Source of the DNA: Planctomycetia bacterium
Lineage (GTDB): Bacteria > Planctomycetota > Planctomycetia > Pirellulales > UBA1268
DNA length: 5,820 nucleotides
Direction of reading: 5' to 3'
Assembly: GCA_009919445.1 (NCBI GenBank)
Contig: RGBY01000160.1
Coordinates: 1 to 5,820, forward strand
Part shown: positions 1 through 5,224 of the stretch, one piece after another
Position numbering within the stretch: position 1 is the stretch's first letter
How the letters are laid out: each line of letters starts with the position of its first letter
Translations under genes and position numbers: made by a program
The notes under the pieces: model-generated
What the model was told of the DNA's origin: nothing
Seen by the model: the letters and a program-made list of their open reading frames with translations, nothing else
Database searches by the model: none

Positions 1-91
1 CCGGACGAACGTAGTCTACCACGTCTTTGCCGGCGTGCCTGATTCAAACTCAGTTCACATCCCAGCGAATCTCCCTCATCGGGAGGCGGCC

Positions 92-1894
92 TTACGATGG
101 CGATTCTACCGTGTTCGGCGCAGGTTTTGGGGGCACCACGGTGCGGATGCCCAGTTCCACAAGTTGTTTGGTGTCAACCGCTCCCGGTGCCTCGGTCATC
201 AGGTCGCTCGCCCGCTGGGTCTTGGGGAAGGCGATTACGTCGCGAATTGAATCGAGATGCCCAAAGAGCATCACCCAGCGGTCAATTCCCAGGGCAATGC
301 CACCATGCGGCGGGGCGCCGCTGGCAAGCGCATCCAAAAGGAAGCCAAACCGCTCATTGGCCATCTCTGGCGAGATGCCCAAAAGATCGAATACCTGCTG
401 CTGGGTGGCCCGGTCGTGAATTCGGATCGTCCCACCGCCCGCCTCAGACCCATTGATGACGAGGTCATAGGCAATGGCTCGGCAACCGCCAGGATCAGTG
501 CCGAGTTTGTCGAGATCCTCCGGCCGCGGGGCGGTAAAGGGGTGGTGCATCGCTGCCCAGCCACCGGTCTCTTCATCACGGGCGAACATCGGGAAATCGA
601 CCACCCAGGCAAAGTTCATGGCCTGGTCGTCGTAGAGCGCGAGGGTCTTGCCCAGATGTTTGCGAAGCGTGTGCAGAGCCTTGCAGGTGACCTCAAAACT
701 GTCGGCCGAGATCAAAGCCAGATCACCTGGCTCGGCAGCAAGTGCCTCGCGAATCTTCTGGCCAACCCCCTCGCCAAGATTTTTGGCAACCGGTCCGGTC
801 CAGTTGCCGTCGGCATCACATTTCAACCAGACCAGTCCTTTGGCACCAGCGTCGACTGCAATGGTTGTCAGATTGTCGAGATCCTTCCGTGAATACTGCT
901 CGGCAACGCCCGGCACTCGAATTCCCCGCACCCGGCCACCGGCGTCGAGTGCCCCCTTGAATACCCGGAACTCACTGCTCTCAACGGCCTCGCCTAAATC
1001 AACAATCTCCAGGCCGAATCGCAGGTCAGGGGCATCATGACCAAACCGCTCCATGCACTCATCCCACGAGAGCCTCGGCAGCGGCAGCGGCACCTCGTGG
1101 CCAAGAATTTCGCGAGCCGTCTTCACAACCAGCCCCTCGATGACGCCCATCACATCATCAGCGTCAACAAAAGACATCTCCACATCAAGTTGCGTGAACT
1201 CTGGCTGGCGGTCGGCCCGCAGGTCTTCGTCGCGGAAACACTTTGCCACCTGCACATAACGATCAAAGCCGGCAATCATCAGCAACTGCTTGTAGAGCTG
1301 GGGCGACTGTGGCAAAGCAAAAAAAGCGCCATGTTCCAGTCGGCTTGGCACCAAATAGTCGCGGGCGCCTTCCGGGGTGCTGCGGCCTAGCATTGGGGTT
1401 TCAACATCGATGAAACCGAGTTCATCAAAGTGATCCCGCATGATCTTCACAATCCGGCTGCGGAGCAGCATGTTGTGTTGCATAGCGGTCCGCCGCAGGT
1501 CGAGCCAGCGATTCTTCAGGCGGATCTCTTCACCAGGCAGTTCGGCGGCACCTGGCTGAAAGACAGGCGTCTCTGCCTCGTTGAGGATGACCAATTCATG
1601 ACAGACCACCTCGATCTCACCGGTTGAAAGCTTCGGGTTGGTTGTTCCCTCTGGTCGTCGGCCCACACGGCCGGTGGCGGCCAGCACCCATTCTGACCGG
1701 GCTGCTCGAGCCCGTTCCATCACCTCGGCCGGAGCGTCCGGACCGATCACAACCTGCGTGCGGCCCCAGCGGTCCCGTAGATCAATGAAGATCACCCCCT
1801 TGTGGTCACGGATGCGGTCGACCCAGCCACAGAGGGTAACGGTCTGGTCGAGCTGCGCGGGGCGGAGTTCACCGCAGGAGTGAGTTCTGAGCAC
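92..1894 (-). CDS. aspS: Aspartyl-tRNA synthetase, bacterial type, probably non-discriminating
   Basis: Cytoplasmic class II aminoacyl-tRNA synthetase that charges tRNA with aspartate using ATP. The 600 residues match the usual bacterial AspRS length. An N-terminal OB-fold anticodon-binding domain (about 1-110) contains GWVDRIRDHKGVIFIDLRDR. The catalytic core follows, with the flipping-loop sequence STPEGARDYLVPSR (172-185), QSPQLYKQLLM (196-206), motif 2 FRDEDLRADRQPEFTQ (220-235) and motif 3 GGIALGIDRW (531-540). The bacterial GAD-type insertion lies at about 290-420. The start is GTG at 1894-1892; no in-frame ATG lies near, and the family N-terminus (LRTHSCGEL) begins directly after it. 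The Shine-Dalgarno site is weak (AAAGG, 11 bases upstream). His31 and Gly83 match residues linked to non-discriminating AspRS, which also charges tRNA-Asn. The gene lies 163 bp downstream of the small membrane-protein gene. The last 15 or so residues are a Pro/Ser-rich tail. Identity is very sure; tRNA specificity is inferred. Confidence 0.98.
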   Translation of the reverse strand: MLRTHSCGELRPAQLDQTVTLCGWVDRIRDHKGVIFIDLRDRWGRTQVVIGPDAPAEVMERARAARSEWVLAATGRVGRRPEGTTNPKLSTGEIEVVCHELVILNEAETPVFQPGAAELPGEEIRLKNRWLDLRRTAMQHNMLLRSRIVKIMRDHFDELGFIDVETPMLGRSTPEGARDYLVPSRLEHGAFFALPQSPQLYKQLLMIAGFDRYVQVAKCFRDEDLRADRQPEFTQLDVEMSFVDADDVMGVIEGLVVKTAREILGHEVPLPLPRLSWDECMERFGHDAPDLRFGLEIVDLGEAVESSEFRVFKGALDAGGRVRGIRVPGVAEQYSRKDLDNLTTIAVDAGAKGLVWLKCDADGNWTGPVAKNLGEGVGQKIREALAAEPGDLALISADSFEVTCKALHTLRKHLGKTLALYDDQAMNFAWVVDFPMFARDEETGGWAAMHHPFTAPRPEDLDKLGTDPGGCRAIAYDLVINGSEAGGGTIRIHDRATQQQVFDLLGISPEMANERFGFLLDALASGAPPHGGIALGIDRWVMLFGHLDSIRDVIAFPKTQRASDLMTEAPGAVDTKQLVELGIRTVVPPKPAPNTVESPS

Positions 1895-1982
1895 GGTCGA
1901 GCGGGCCTTTCGGAGAACGAACGGGAGAAAACCATAGGGGGAATTGGCGGAAGTCGAGCCTGCCTGTCAGCCGGCCGATCTC

Positions 1983-2011
1983 ATTGTGGAGGCTGGCCGA
2001 TCAATCGCCAA
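1983..2011 (-). promoter_or_regulatory. Possible sigma70-type promoter for aspS
   Basis: On the minus strand TTGGCG (2011-2006) and CACAAT (1988-1983) are separated by 17 bp, each matching 4 of 6 consensus bases. The site lies about 90 bp before the aspS GTG, in the gap after the small membrane-protein gene. An 8-bp direct repeat (GGCCGATC on the plus strand, at 1973-1980 and 1995-2002) overlaps it. Such a weak match can occur by chance, so this is only a candidate. Confidence 0.2.
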
Positions 2012-2057
2012 GACGTCGCCCTCTGTCCGGTAGGGCAGGCGGTATCTGAGGAGTCGC

Positions 2058-2246
2058 TCAGTCCTGCTGCTGGTTGGGCATCGCGGCGTAGACCAACAGG
2101 CTGATTGTCAGCAGGATCGAGATTCCTAGCACGATTGCTGCAGCCAGCATCGCCGGCTTATTGGAAGTGAAAAGGGCGATCAGTCCCAGCAGAGCAAACA
2201 AGCCTGCGGAAACGAGAGCGGACCAGAGAAGATATTTTTCAACCAT
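2058..2246 (-). CDS. Small two-helix membrane protein of unknown function
   Basis: I do not recognise a family. From the ATG at 2246 the product has 62 residues. A short polar N-terminus (MVEKY) is followed by a hydrophobic stretch at about 6-26, a short polar turn (TSNKP, 27-31), a second hydrophobic stretch at about 32-55, and a polar tail ending NQQQD. This predicts an inner-membrane helical hairpin. Two well-placed hydrophobic segments split by a polar turn support real coding. An in-frame ATG at 2309 would add 21 residues (begins MFSTAIILPHAP). That start lies inside a 14-base dyad, and neither start has a good Shine-Dalgarno site. The frame stays open into the dcd 3' end, but that part overlaps conserved dcd sequence and is not credible as an independent start region. 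The gene follows dcd by 106 bp and precedes aspS on the same strand. Its function is unknown. Confidence 0.6.
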   Translation of the reverse strand: MVEKYLLWSALVSAGLFALLGLIALFTSNKPAMLAAAIVLGISILLTISLLVYAAMPNQQQD

Positions 2247-2300
2247 TGGCCAAAACGTCTGGAAGCGATGGTGAGGAGCGTGGGGCAGAATGATGGCAGT

Positions 2301-2314
2301 CGAGAACATTCTCG
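2301..2314. repeat. 14-base dyad between dcd and the small membrane-protein gene
   Basis: CGAGAA and TTCTCG form perfect 6-base inverted arms around a 2-base centre (CGAGAACATTCTCG). A 2-base centre is too short for an RNA hairpin loop, so a protein-binding operator is the more natural reading. It overlaps the alternative upstream start codon (2309-2307) of the small membrane protein. Confidence 0.4.
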
Positions 2315-2330
2315 CAATGCCGTACTCAAA

Positions 2331-2357
2331 GATATCACCTCTTTTGGTGATATCACC
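2331..2357. repeat. Nested inverted and direct repeat over the dcd stop codon
   Basis: GATATCACC (2331-2339) and GGTGATATC (2346-2354) form a 9-bp stem with a 6-base loop (TCTTTT). The right half also belongs to a perfect 12-bp palindrome, GGTGATATCACC (2346-2357), so GATATCACC recurs as a direct repeat 18 bp apart (2331 and 2349). The dcd TGA (2355-2353) lies within it. Read on the minus strand the stem is followed by only TTT, so it is a poor intrinsic terminator. It could be a weak terminator, an mRNA 3'-end stabiliser or an operator; the sequence does not decide. Confidence 0.5.
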
Positions 2358-2940
2358 GCGATTCGCGAAGTGACCGGCTGCCAGAAAAAGCCAGTTCCAT
2401 CTGCCCATCCGTATCGGAGGCTTCGCCGAGCTCTTGATAGAGCAGGCTCGGCTGGATGTCCCGGTTGTGCTGATACTTGCTGCTGGCGTACTCGGTAATC
2501 TCGCCTGTGATCTGGTGGAAGAAAATCTGGCAAATCGGGACGCCGGGATAAATCTTGACCGGCTGGACGGCGAACATCTCCAGCGTCCAAAAGCCGGCGA
2601 AGCCAACGTCGCCGAATCCCGCAGTCACGTGGACAAAAAGCCCAAGCCGGCCAATCGAACTGCGACCCTCGATCATCGGCACAAGGTTGTGGGTTTCAGT
2701 CCGCTCGATTGTTCGACCCAGATAAAGTTGGTTGGGCGTAAGCACCAGCCCCTCTTCTGGAATGGTTACGCGAGCCACTCGATTGCTTTTCCGCATGTCG
2801 AGCACGACTTCTTCGTAGACGAGCAGTTCATTGTGAAGCGATAGGTTGTAGCTATTCGGATTCAGCCGTGACTCATCAAATGGGTCGATAACAATGTTGT
2901 CACCAAGCTGCTGCTTGATCTCGTTGCCGGAGAGGATCAT
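2353..2940 (-). CDS. dcd: dCTP deaminase (possibly bifunctional with dUTPase activity)
   Basis: Cytoplasmic enzyme that deaminates dCTP to dUTP for thymidylate synthesis. The bifunctional forms go on to dUMP. The 195 residues carry the family hallmarks: N-terminal MILSGNEIKQQL, LNPNSYNLSLHNELLVY (26-42), EGRSSIGRLGLFVHVTAGFGD (91-111), the catalytic glutamate in WTLEMF (E121), and the C-terminal SSKYQ...PSLLYQEL (153-171). TAGFGDVGF resembles the DCD-DUT and Firmicutes-like subgroup rather than the E. coli form (TAHRIDPGW), so dUTPase activity is possible but unproven. The ATG at 2940 is chosen because the family N-terminus starts there and AAGGA lies 8 bases upstream; a TTG at 2973 is less likely. 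Residues 172-195 (GEASDTDGQMELAFSGSRSL and four more) extend past the usual end, are low in complexity, and end inside a palindromic repeat. Confidence 0.96.
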   Translation of the reverse strand: MILSGNEIKQQLGDNIVIDPFDESRLNPNSYNLSLHNELLVYEEVVLDMRKSNRVARVTIPEEGLVLTPNQLYLGRTIERTETHNLVPMIEGRSSIGRLGLFVHVTAGFGDVGFAGFWTLEMFAVQPVKIYPGVPICQIFFHQITGEITEYASSKYQHNRDIQPSLLYQELGEASDTDGQMELAFSGSRSLRESR

Positions 2941-2948
2941 CGCAGGGT

Positions 2949-2953
2949 TCCTT
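2949..2953 (-). promoter_or_regulatory. Ribosome binding site of dcd
   Basis: AAGGA on the minus strand ends 8 bases before the ATG at 2940. It favours this start over the in-frame TTG at 2973. Confidence 0.6.
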
Positions 2954-3021
2954 GCGGGAGGTCGTGGGCACAAGTGGTGAGTGGGGGGATTGCGAATCAG
3001 GTCTGCCCCGCCAGGACGCAG

Positions 3022-3050
3022 ATTGTAAGGATTTGATGAGCAACTGTCGC
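3022..3050 (-). promoter_or_regulatory. Probable sigma70-type promoter for dcd
   Basis: On the minus strand GCGACA (3050-3045, 4 of 6 matches to TTGACA) and TACAAT (3027-3022, 5 of 6 matches to TATAAT) are separated by exactly 17 bp. Transcription would start near 3015, giving a leader of about 75 bases. The 161-bp gap after nth leaves room for an independent promoter. This is the best promoter match seen in the minus-strand block. Confidence 0.4.
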
Positions 3051-3101
3051 CTGTTTTCTCACGCGAGTCTCAGCCGCGTCCGGTTCCTGCGGGGAGAATC
3101 G

Positions 3102-3842
3102 CTACTTGGAGCCAGTTCGGGGCCGGGCGAGACCAACGCGGGGGCAGAGTTCGGCCAGGCTACAGCCTTCACAGCGGGGGCGACGGGCCAGGCAGGTGCC
3201 ACGGCCGTGCTCGATGAGCCAGTGGCTGATGGCAATCCAGTGCTCACGCGGTACCACCTTGATTAAATCTCGCTCAGCCTGCACCGCATCAGTCGCTTTC
3301 GTCAGGCCCAGCCGCCGGGAAATTCGTCCTACGTGCGTGTCGACAACCACGCCCTCAGCCAGACCGAAGGCACAGCCGAGCACGACGTTGGCCGTCTTGC
3401 GGCCGACTCCCGGCAGGCTCACCAACTCGGTGAGGGTGGCAGGGACGATGCCACCAAAACGGTCAACTAGCCCCCGGCAGCAGCCGTGGATGTTTTTTGC
3501 CTTTGCCCGAAAGAACCCGGTGGTCTGCACCGCCTTTTCGAGTTCGGGCAGGCTGGCCGTAGCCATTTTTTCAGGCGTTGGCCAGCGGCGAAACAGTGCC
3601 GGGGTAACCAGGTTCACCCGCTTGTCAGTGCACTGAGCCGACAGGATGGTGGCAATCAGCAATTCAAACGGGTTGGTAAATCGCAGCGAACACTGGGCGT
3701 CTGGGTAGTGCTCGGCTAGTCGCTGGGTGATGGCTGTTGTCCGCTCTCGGCGGGCCGTCAGGGTTTCGCGGCTGGGAACTATCCGCGGTGGGGGCGGAGC
3801 GGGCCCCGGTGGTTGCCGTGATTGCTGCTGGTTTCGAGGCAT
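3102..3842 (-). CDS. nth: Endonuclease III (DNA glycosylase/AP lyase)
   Basis: Base-excision repair enzyme that removes oxidised pyrimidines and nicks at the abasic site by beta-elimination. The 246 residues contain the HhH-GPD fold. FELLIATILSAQCTDKRVN lies at 59-77. The helix-hairpin-helix LPGVGRKTANVVLG (144-157) carries the catalytic lysine K149, and VVDTHVGR (166-173) carries the catalytic aspartate D168. The iron-sulfur loop C-x6-C-x2-C-x5-C is complete (C217, C224, C227, C233). A Gln/Pro-rich N-terminal extension of about 35 residues (PPGPAPPPPR at 11-20) precedes the core and is absent from E. coli Nth. No ATG, GTG or TTG lies between the ATG at 3842 and the conserved core, so the extension appears genuine, although the start lacks a clear Shine-Dalgarno site. 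The gene diverges from the DUF309 gene across 101 bp and is followed by dcd after 161 bp. Confidence 0.97.
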   Translation of the reverse strand: MPRNQQQSRQPPGPAPPPPRIVPSRETLTARRERTTAITQRLAEHYPDAQCSLRFTNPFELLIATILSAQCTDKRVNLVTPALFRRWPTPEKMATASLPELEKAVQTTGFFRAKAKNIHGCCRGLVDRFGGIVPATLTELVSLPGVGRKTANVVLGCAFGLAEGVVVDTHVGRISRRLGLTKATDAVQAERDLIKVVPREHWIAISHWLIEHGRGTCLARRPRCEGCSLAELCPRVGLARPRTGSK

Positions 3843-3890
3843 GGCCGTGGGTGTCTCAGGGGGCGGAAAGGTCGGCGAAATGGTGGGTGA

Positions 3891-3899
3891 TGCTACGAT
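3891..3899 (+). promoter_or_regulatory. Possible extended -10 promoter for the DUF309-LON pair
   Basis: TGCTACGAT fits an extended -10 element (TGn plus TACGAT, 4 of 6 matches to TATAAT). It lies 44 bases before the ATG at 3944, in the 101-bp gap with divergent nth, and would give a leader of about 38 bases. No good -35 hexamer lies at 16-18 bp. Confidence 0.3.
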
Positions 3900-3930
3900 G
3901 GAGAGAGAATGTGCCGCCGCCGTCTCCGGC

Positions 3931-3937
3931 AGAGGAG
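3931..3937 (+). promoter_or_regulatory. Ribosome binding site that decides the DUF309 start
   Basis: AGAGGAG ends 6 bases before the ATG at 3944. This is good Shine-Dalgarno spacing and favours 3944 over the in-frame upstream ATG at 3890. Confidence 0.75.
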
Positions 3938-3943
3938 CCTTAC

Positions 3944-4360
3944 ATGACGACTGAACATACCGACCCCGCTGAATATCATCCGCTTTATCTCGCCGGCATC
4001 GTTCATTTCAATGAATGTGACTACTACGAAAGTCACGAAGTATGGGAGGAACTCTGGACTGATTATCGTGGTCCTTCGCGGAAGTTCTACCAGGGGCTTA
4101 TTCAGGCAGCGGTGGCCCTCTATCACTTTGGCAACGGCAACATTCGTGGGGCCCGGAAACTTCATGCCAGCGTCCATGGCTACCTTGAGGCTTATGGACC
4201 ATACCATTTGGGGCTTCACCTCGATCAATTCCTCGAGGCATTTGATGCCTGCCTCAAAGAGGTGGCAGCGAGTACCGAAGACTTTCCCAAGATCGATCTT
4301 GACCCCGAATTGCTGCCAGAGATTCACCTCGACCCGCCCCCGGTGGAGGCGGCATCATGA
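3944..4360 (+). CDS. DUF309 family protein
   Basis: Cytoplasmic, mostly helical protein of 138 residues with the DUF309 signature. The hallmark FNECDYYESHEVWEELW spans 22-38, with the conserved His-Glu pair (H31, E32) and acidic residues that look suited to metal or polar ligand binding. It is followed by KFYQGLIQAAVALYH (47-61) and GARKLH (69-74). The family's biochemical role is not established, so no function is assigned. The C-terminus (114-138) is Pro/Asp-rich, with a repeated P-(K/E)-I-x-L-D-P at 115-121 and 125-131, and is probably disordered. The start at 3944 is supported by a strong Shine-Dalgarno site and by where homology begins. The stop overlaps the start of the next gene (ATGA at 4357-4360), so the two are almost certainly co-transcribed and translationally coupled. 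Confidence 0.9.
   Translation: MTTEHTDPAEYHPLYLAGIVHFNECDYYESHEVWEELWTDYRGPSRKFYQGLIQAAVALYHFGNGNIRGARKLHASVHGYLEAYGPYHLGLHLDQFLEAFDACLKEVAASTEDFPKIDLDPELLPEIHLDPPPVEAAS
4345..4349 (+). promoter_or_regulatory. Ribosome binding site of the LON-domain gene
   Basis: GGAGG lies 7 bases before the ATG at 4357, inside the last codons of the DUF309 gene. It is the strongest Shine-Dalgarno site in the window and supports coupled translation. Confidence 0.8.
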
Positions 4361-5052
4361 ATGACGAGTCACTCTCGTTCTCACCCGAACAGTTTGCCGG
4401 TTTGGCGCGAGTCTTTCCGCTGCCGAACCTCGTCATGTTTCCGCATGTCATGCAGGCAATGCATATTTTTGAACCTCGTTATCGGGCCCTGTTTGAGGAG
4501 GCGATCGAAGATGACCGGCTGATTACGCTGGGTCTTCTTGAGCCGGGCTGGGAAGCCAACTACGAAGGGCGGCCGCCCCTGCAAAAAACGGCCTGTCTCT
4601 GCCGGATTGCATCCCATCAGCGGACACCCGAGGGAACCTACAACGTTCTGCTGCTGGGTGTGCGGCGGCTGCAACTTGGCGTGGAACTTCCACCCGAGAA
4701 GCCTTTTCGAGTTTTCGAGGCAGATATCCTTGATGATCATCTGCCAGTGGAACTGTCGGCTGAGGCCGGGCACTCCGCCCAGCGTCAGTTGCTCGCGGCG
4801 TTCAAGCGGGCGATGCCGAAAATCCCAGATTCGTATGACCAGTTGGACCAGCTTCTGGGCAATCAGATCACCCTCGGCATGCTCACCGATATTGTGTCCT
4901 ACACCGTCGAACTGCCGCTCAGCGTCAAGATGGCTCTGCTTGCGGAGCAGGACGTCTTTCAGCGGACAGAGATGCTGCTGCAGGCCCTTGGCCCCCAGGC
5001 GTCTGCAGCCCCAGTTCAGCGGACTTTCCCTCCAGCGTTCAGCCTGAACTAA
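4357..5052 (+). CDS. Stand-alone LON substrate-binding domain protein
   Basis: The 231-residue protein has the N-terminal LON (substrate-binding) domain but neither the AAA+ ATPase nor the Ser-Lys protease domain, so it is not a Lon protease. Typical features are VFPLPNLVMFPHVMQAMHIFEPRYRALF (19-46), YEGRPPLQKTACLCRI (69-84, the conserved turn before a beta strand), YNVLLLGVRRLQL (95-107) and the helical end ELPLSVKMALLAEQDV...RTEMLLQAL (185-211). Proteins of this size are widespread in bacteria and poorly characterised; substrate recognition or an adaptor role is inference. The ATG overlaps the DUF309 stop by 4 bases and has a GGAGG site 7 bases upstream. The final 20 residues (from about 212) are Ala/Pro-rich and probably flexible. 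folE follows after 172 bp. Confidence 0.93.
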   Translation: MNDESLSFSPEQFAGLARVFPLPNLVMFPHVMQAMHIFEPRYRALFEEAIEDDRLITLGLLEPGWEANYEGRPPLQKTACLCRIASHQRTPEGTYNVLLLGVRRLQLGVELPPEKPFRVFEADILDDHLPVELSAEAGHSAQRQLLAAFKRAMPKIPDSYDQLDQLLGNQITLGMLTDIVSYTVELPLSVKMALLAEQDVFQRTEMLLQALGPQASAAPVQRTFPPAFSLN

Positions 5053-5120
5053 CCTGCTGGGGCGATTTCTTCCGGTGCGGCTCCGCCCCGATTGGCCGTT
5101 GGATGGAATGTCTAAGGGGT

Positions 5121-5166
5121 CGTCCGGGATAGAAGGCCGCCGTCCGGGAGGGGCTTTTCATCGTCC
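5121..5166. repeat. Short CGTCC-centred repeats with about two-turn spacing
   Basis: CGTCCGGGA occurs exactly at 5121-5129 and 5141-5149, 20 bp apart. A shorter CGTCC follows at 5162-5166, 21 bp after the second copy. Spacing near two helical turns would put all copies on one DNA face upstream of folE. The units are short and GC-rich, so chance is possible. Confidence 0.3.
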
Positions 5167-5180
5167 CTGAAAAAGCTCCT
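5149..5180 (+). other. Long imperfect hairpin in the LON-folE gap
   Basis: AGGGGCTTTTCA (5149-5160) pairs with TGAAAAAGCTCCT (5168-5180) around a 7-base loop (TCGTCCC). This gives 12 base pairs including one G-U and one bulged A. No T-run follows on either strand, so it is not a classic intrinsic terminator. It may be a 3'-end structure for the DUF309-LON transcript, a DNA-level operator, or a chance fold. It ends 44 bases before the folE ATG. Confidence 0.4.
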
Positions 5181-5209
5181 GAAACTCACCGGATCGGCGG
5201 GTAAGGGGA

Positions 5210-5218
5210 TGCTAAACT
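5210..5218 (+). promoter_or_regulatory. Possible extended -10 promoter giving a leaderless folE mRNA
   Basis: TGCTAAACT fits TGn plus a TAnnnT-type -10 hexamer (TAAACT, 5213-5218). It lies six bases before the folE ATG, so initiation at the usual distance falls on the A of ATG (5225). The absence of a properly spaced Shine-Dalgarno site agrees with a leaderless transcript. No -35 hexamer is apparent. Confidence 0.35.
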
Positions 5219-5224
5219 ACGAAG

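Noticed and set aside
71..85. Hairpin just after the aspS stop (CTCCC, 5-base loop, GGGAG)
   Set aside because: The stem is only 5 bp and no T-run follows on the minus strand, so it is too weak to call a terminator.
1..91. Left-edge sequence, checked for a gene start or end or a tRNA
   Set aside because: Short frames are open, but there is no clear ribosome site or domain. A GAGTTTGAATC stretch on the minus strand lacks the C of a T-loop, and no cloverleaf is visible.
2..250. Plus-strand open frame entering from the left edge
   Set aside because: It runs far into the conserved aspS 3' end on the opposite strand and shows no recognisable protein features.
257..892. 211-residue open frame on the plus strand, opposite aspS
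   Set aside because: It lies wholly antisense to a well-conserved synthetase, has no recognisable domain, and is expected by chance in GC-rich coding sequence.
3061..3079. ACGCG/CGCGT inverted repeat between nth and dcd
   Set aside because: It has only a 5-bp stem with a 9-base loop and no T-run downstream on the minus strand, so it is not convincing as the nth terminator.
3106..3636. 176-residue plus-strand open frame
   Set aside because: It is antisense to nth, whose catalytic residues and iron-sulfur cysteines are complete, so this is a shadow.
3737..3943. Upstream extension of the DUF309 reading frame
   Set aside because: The added sequence overlaps the nth 5' end, has no family match, and the Shine-Dalgarno site points to 3944.
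4357..5052. Reading the LON-domain gene as ATP-dependent Lon protease
   Set aside because: At 231 residues it has no Walker motifs and no Ser-Lys catalytic domain; only the N-terminal domain is present.
5059..5089. GGGGCG/CGCCCC inverted repeat after the LON gene
   Set aside because: It has a 6-bp stem with a 19-base loop and no T-run, which is likely by chance in GC-rich spacer.
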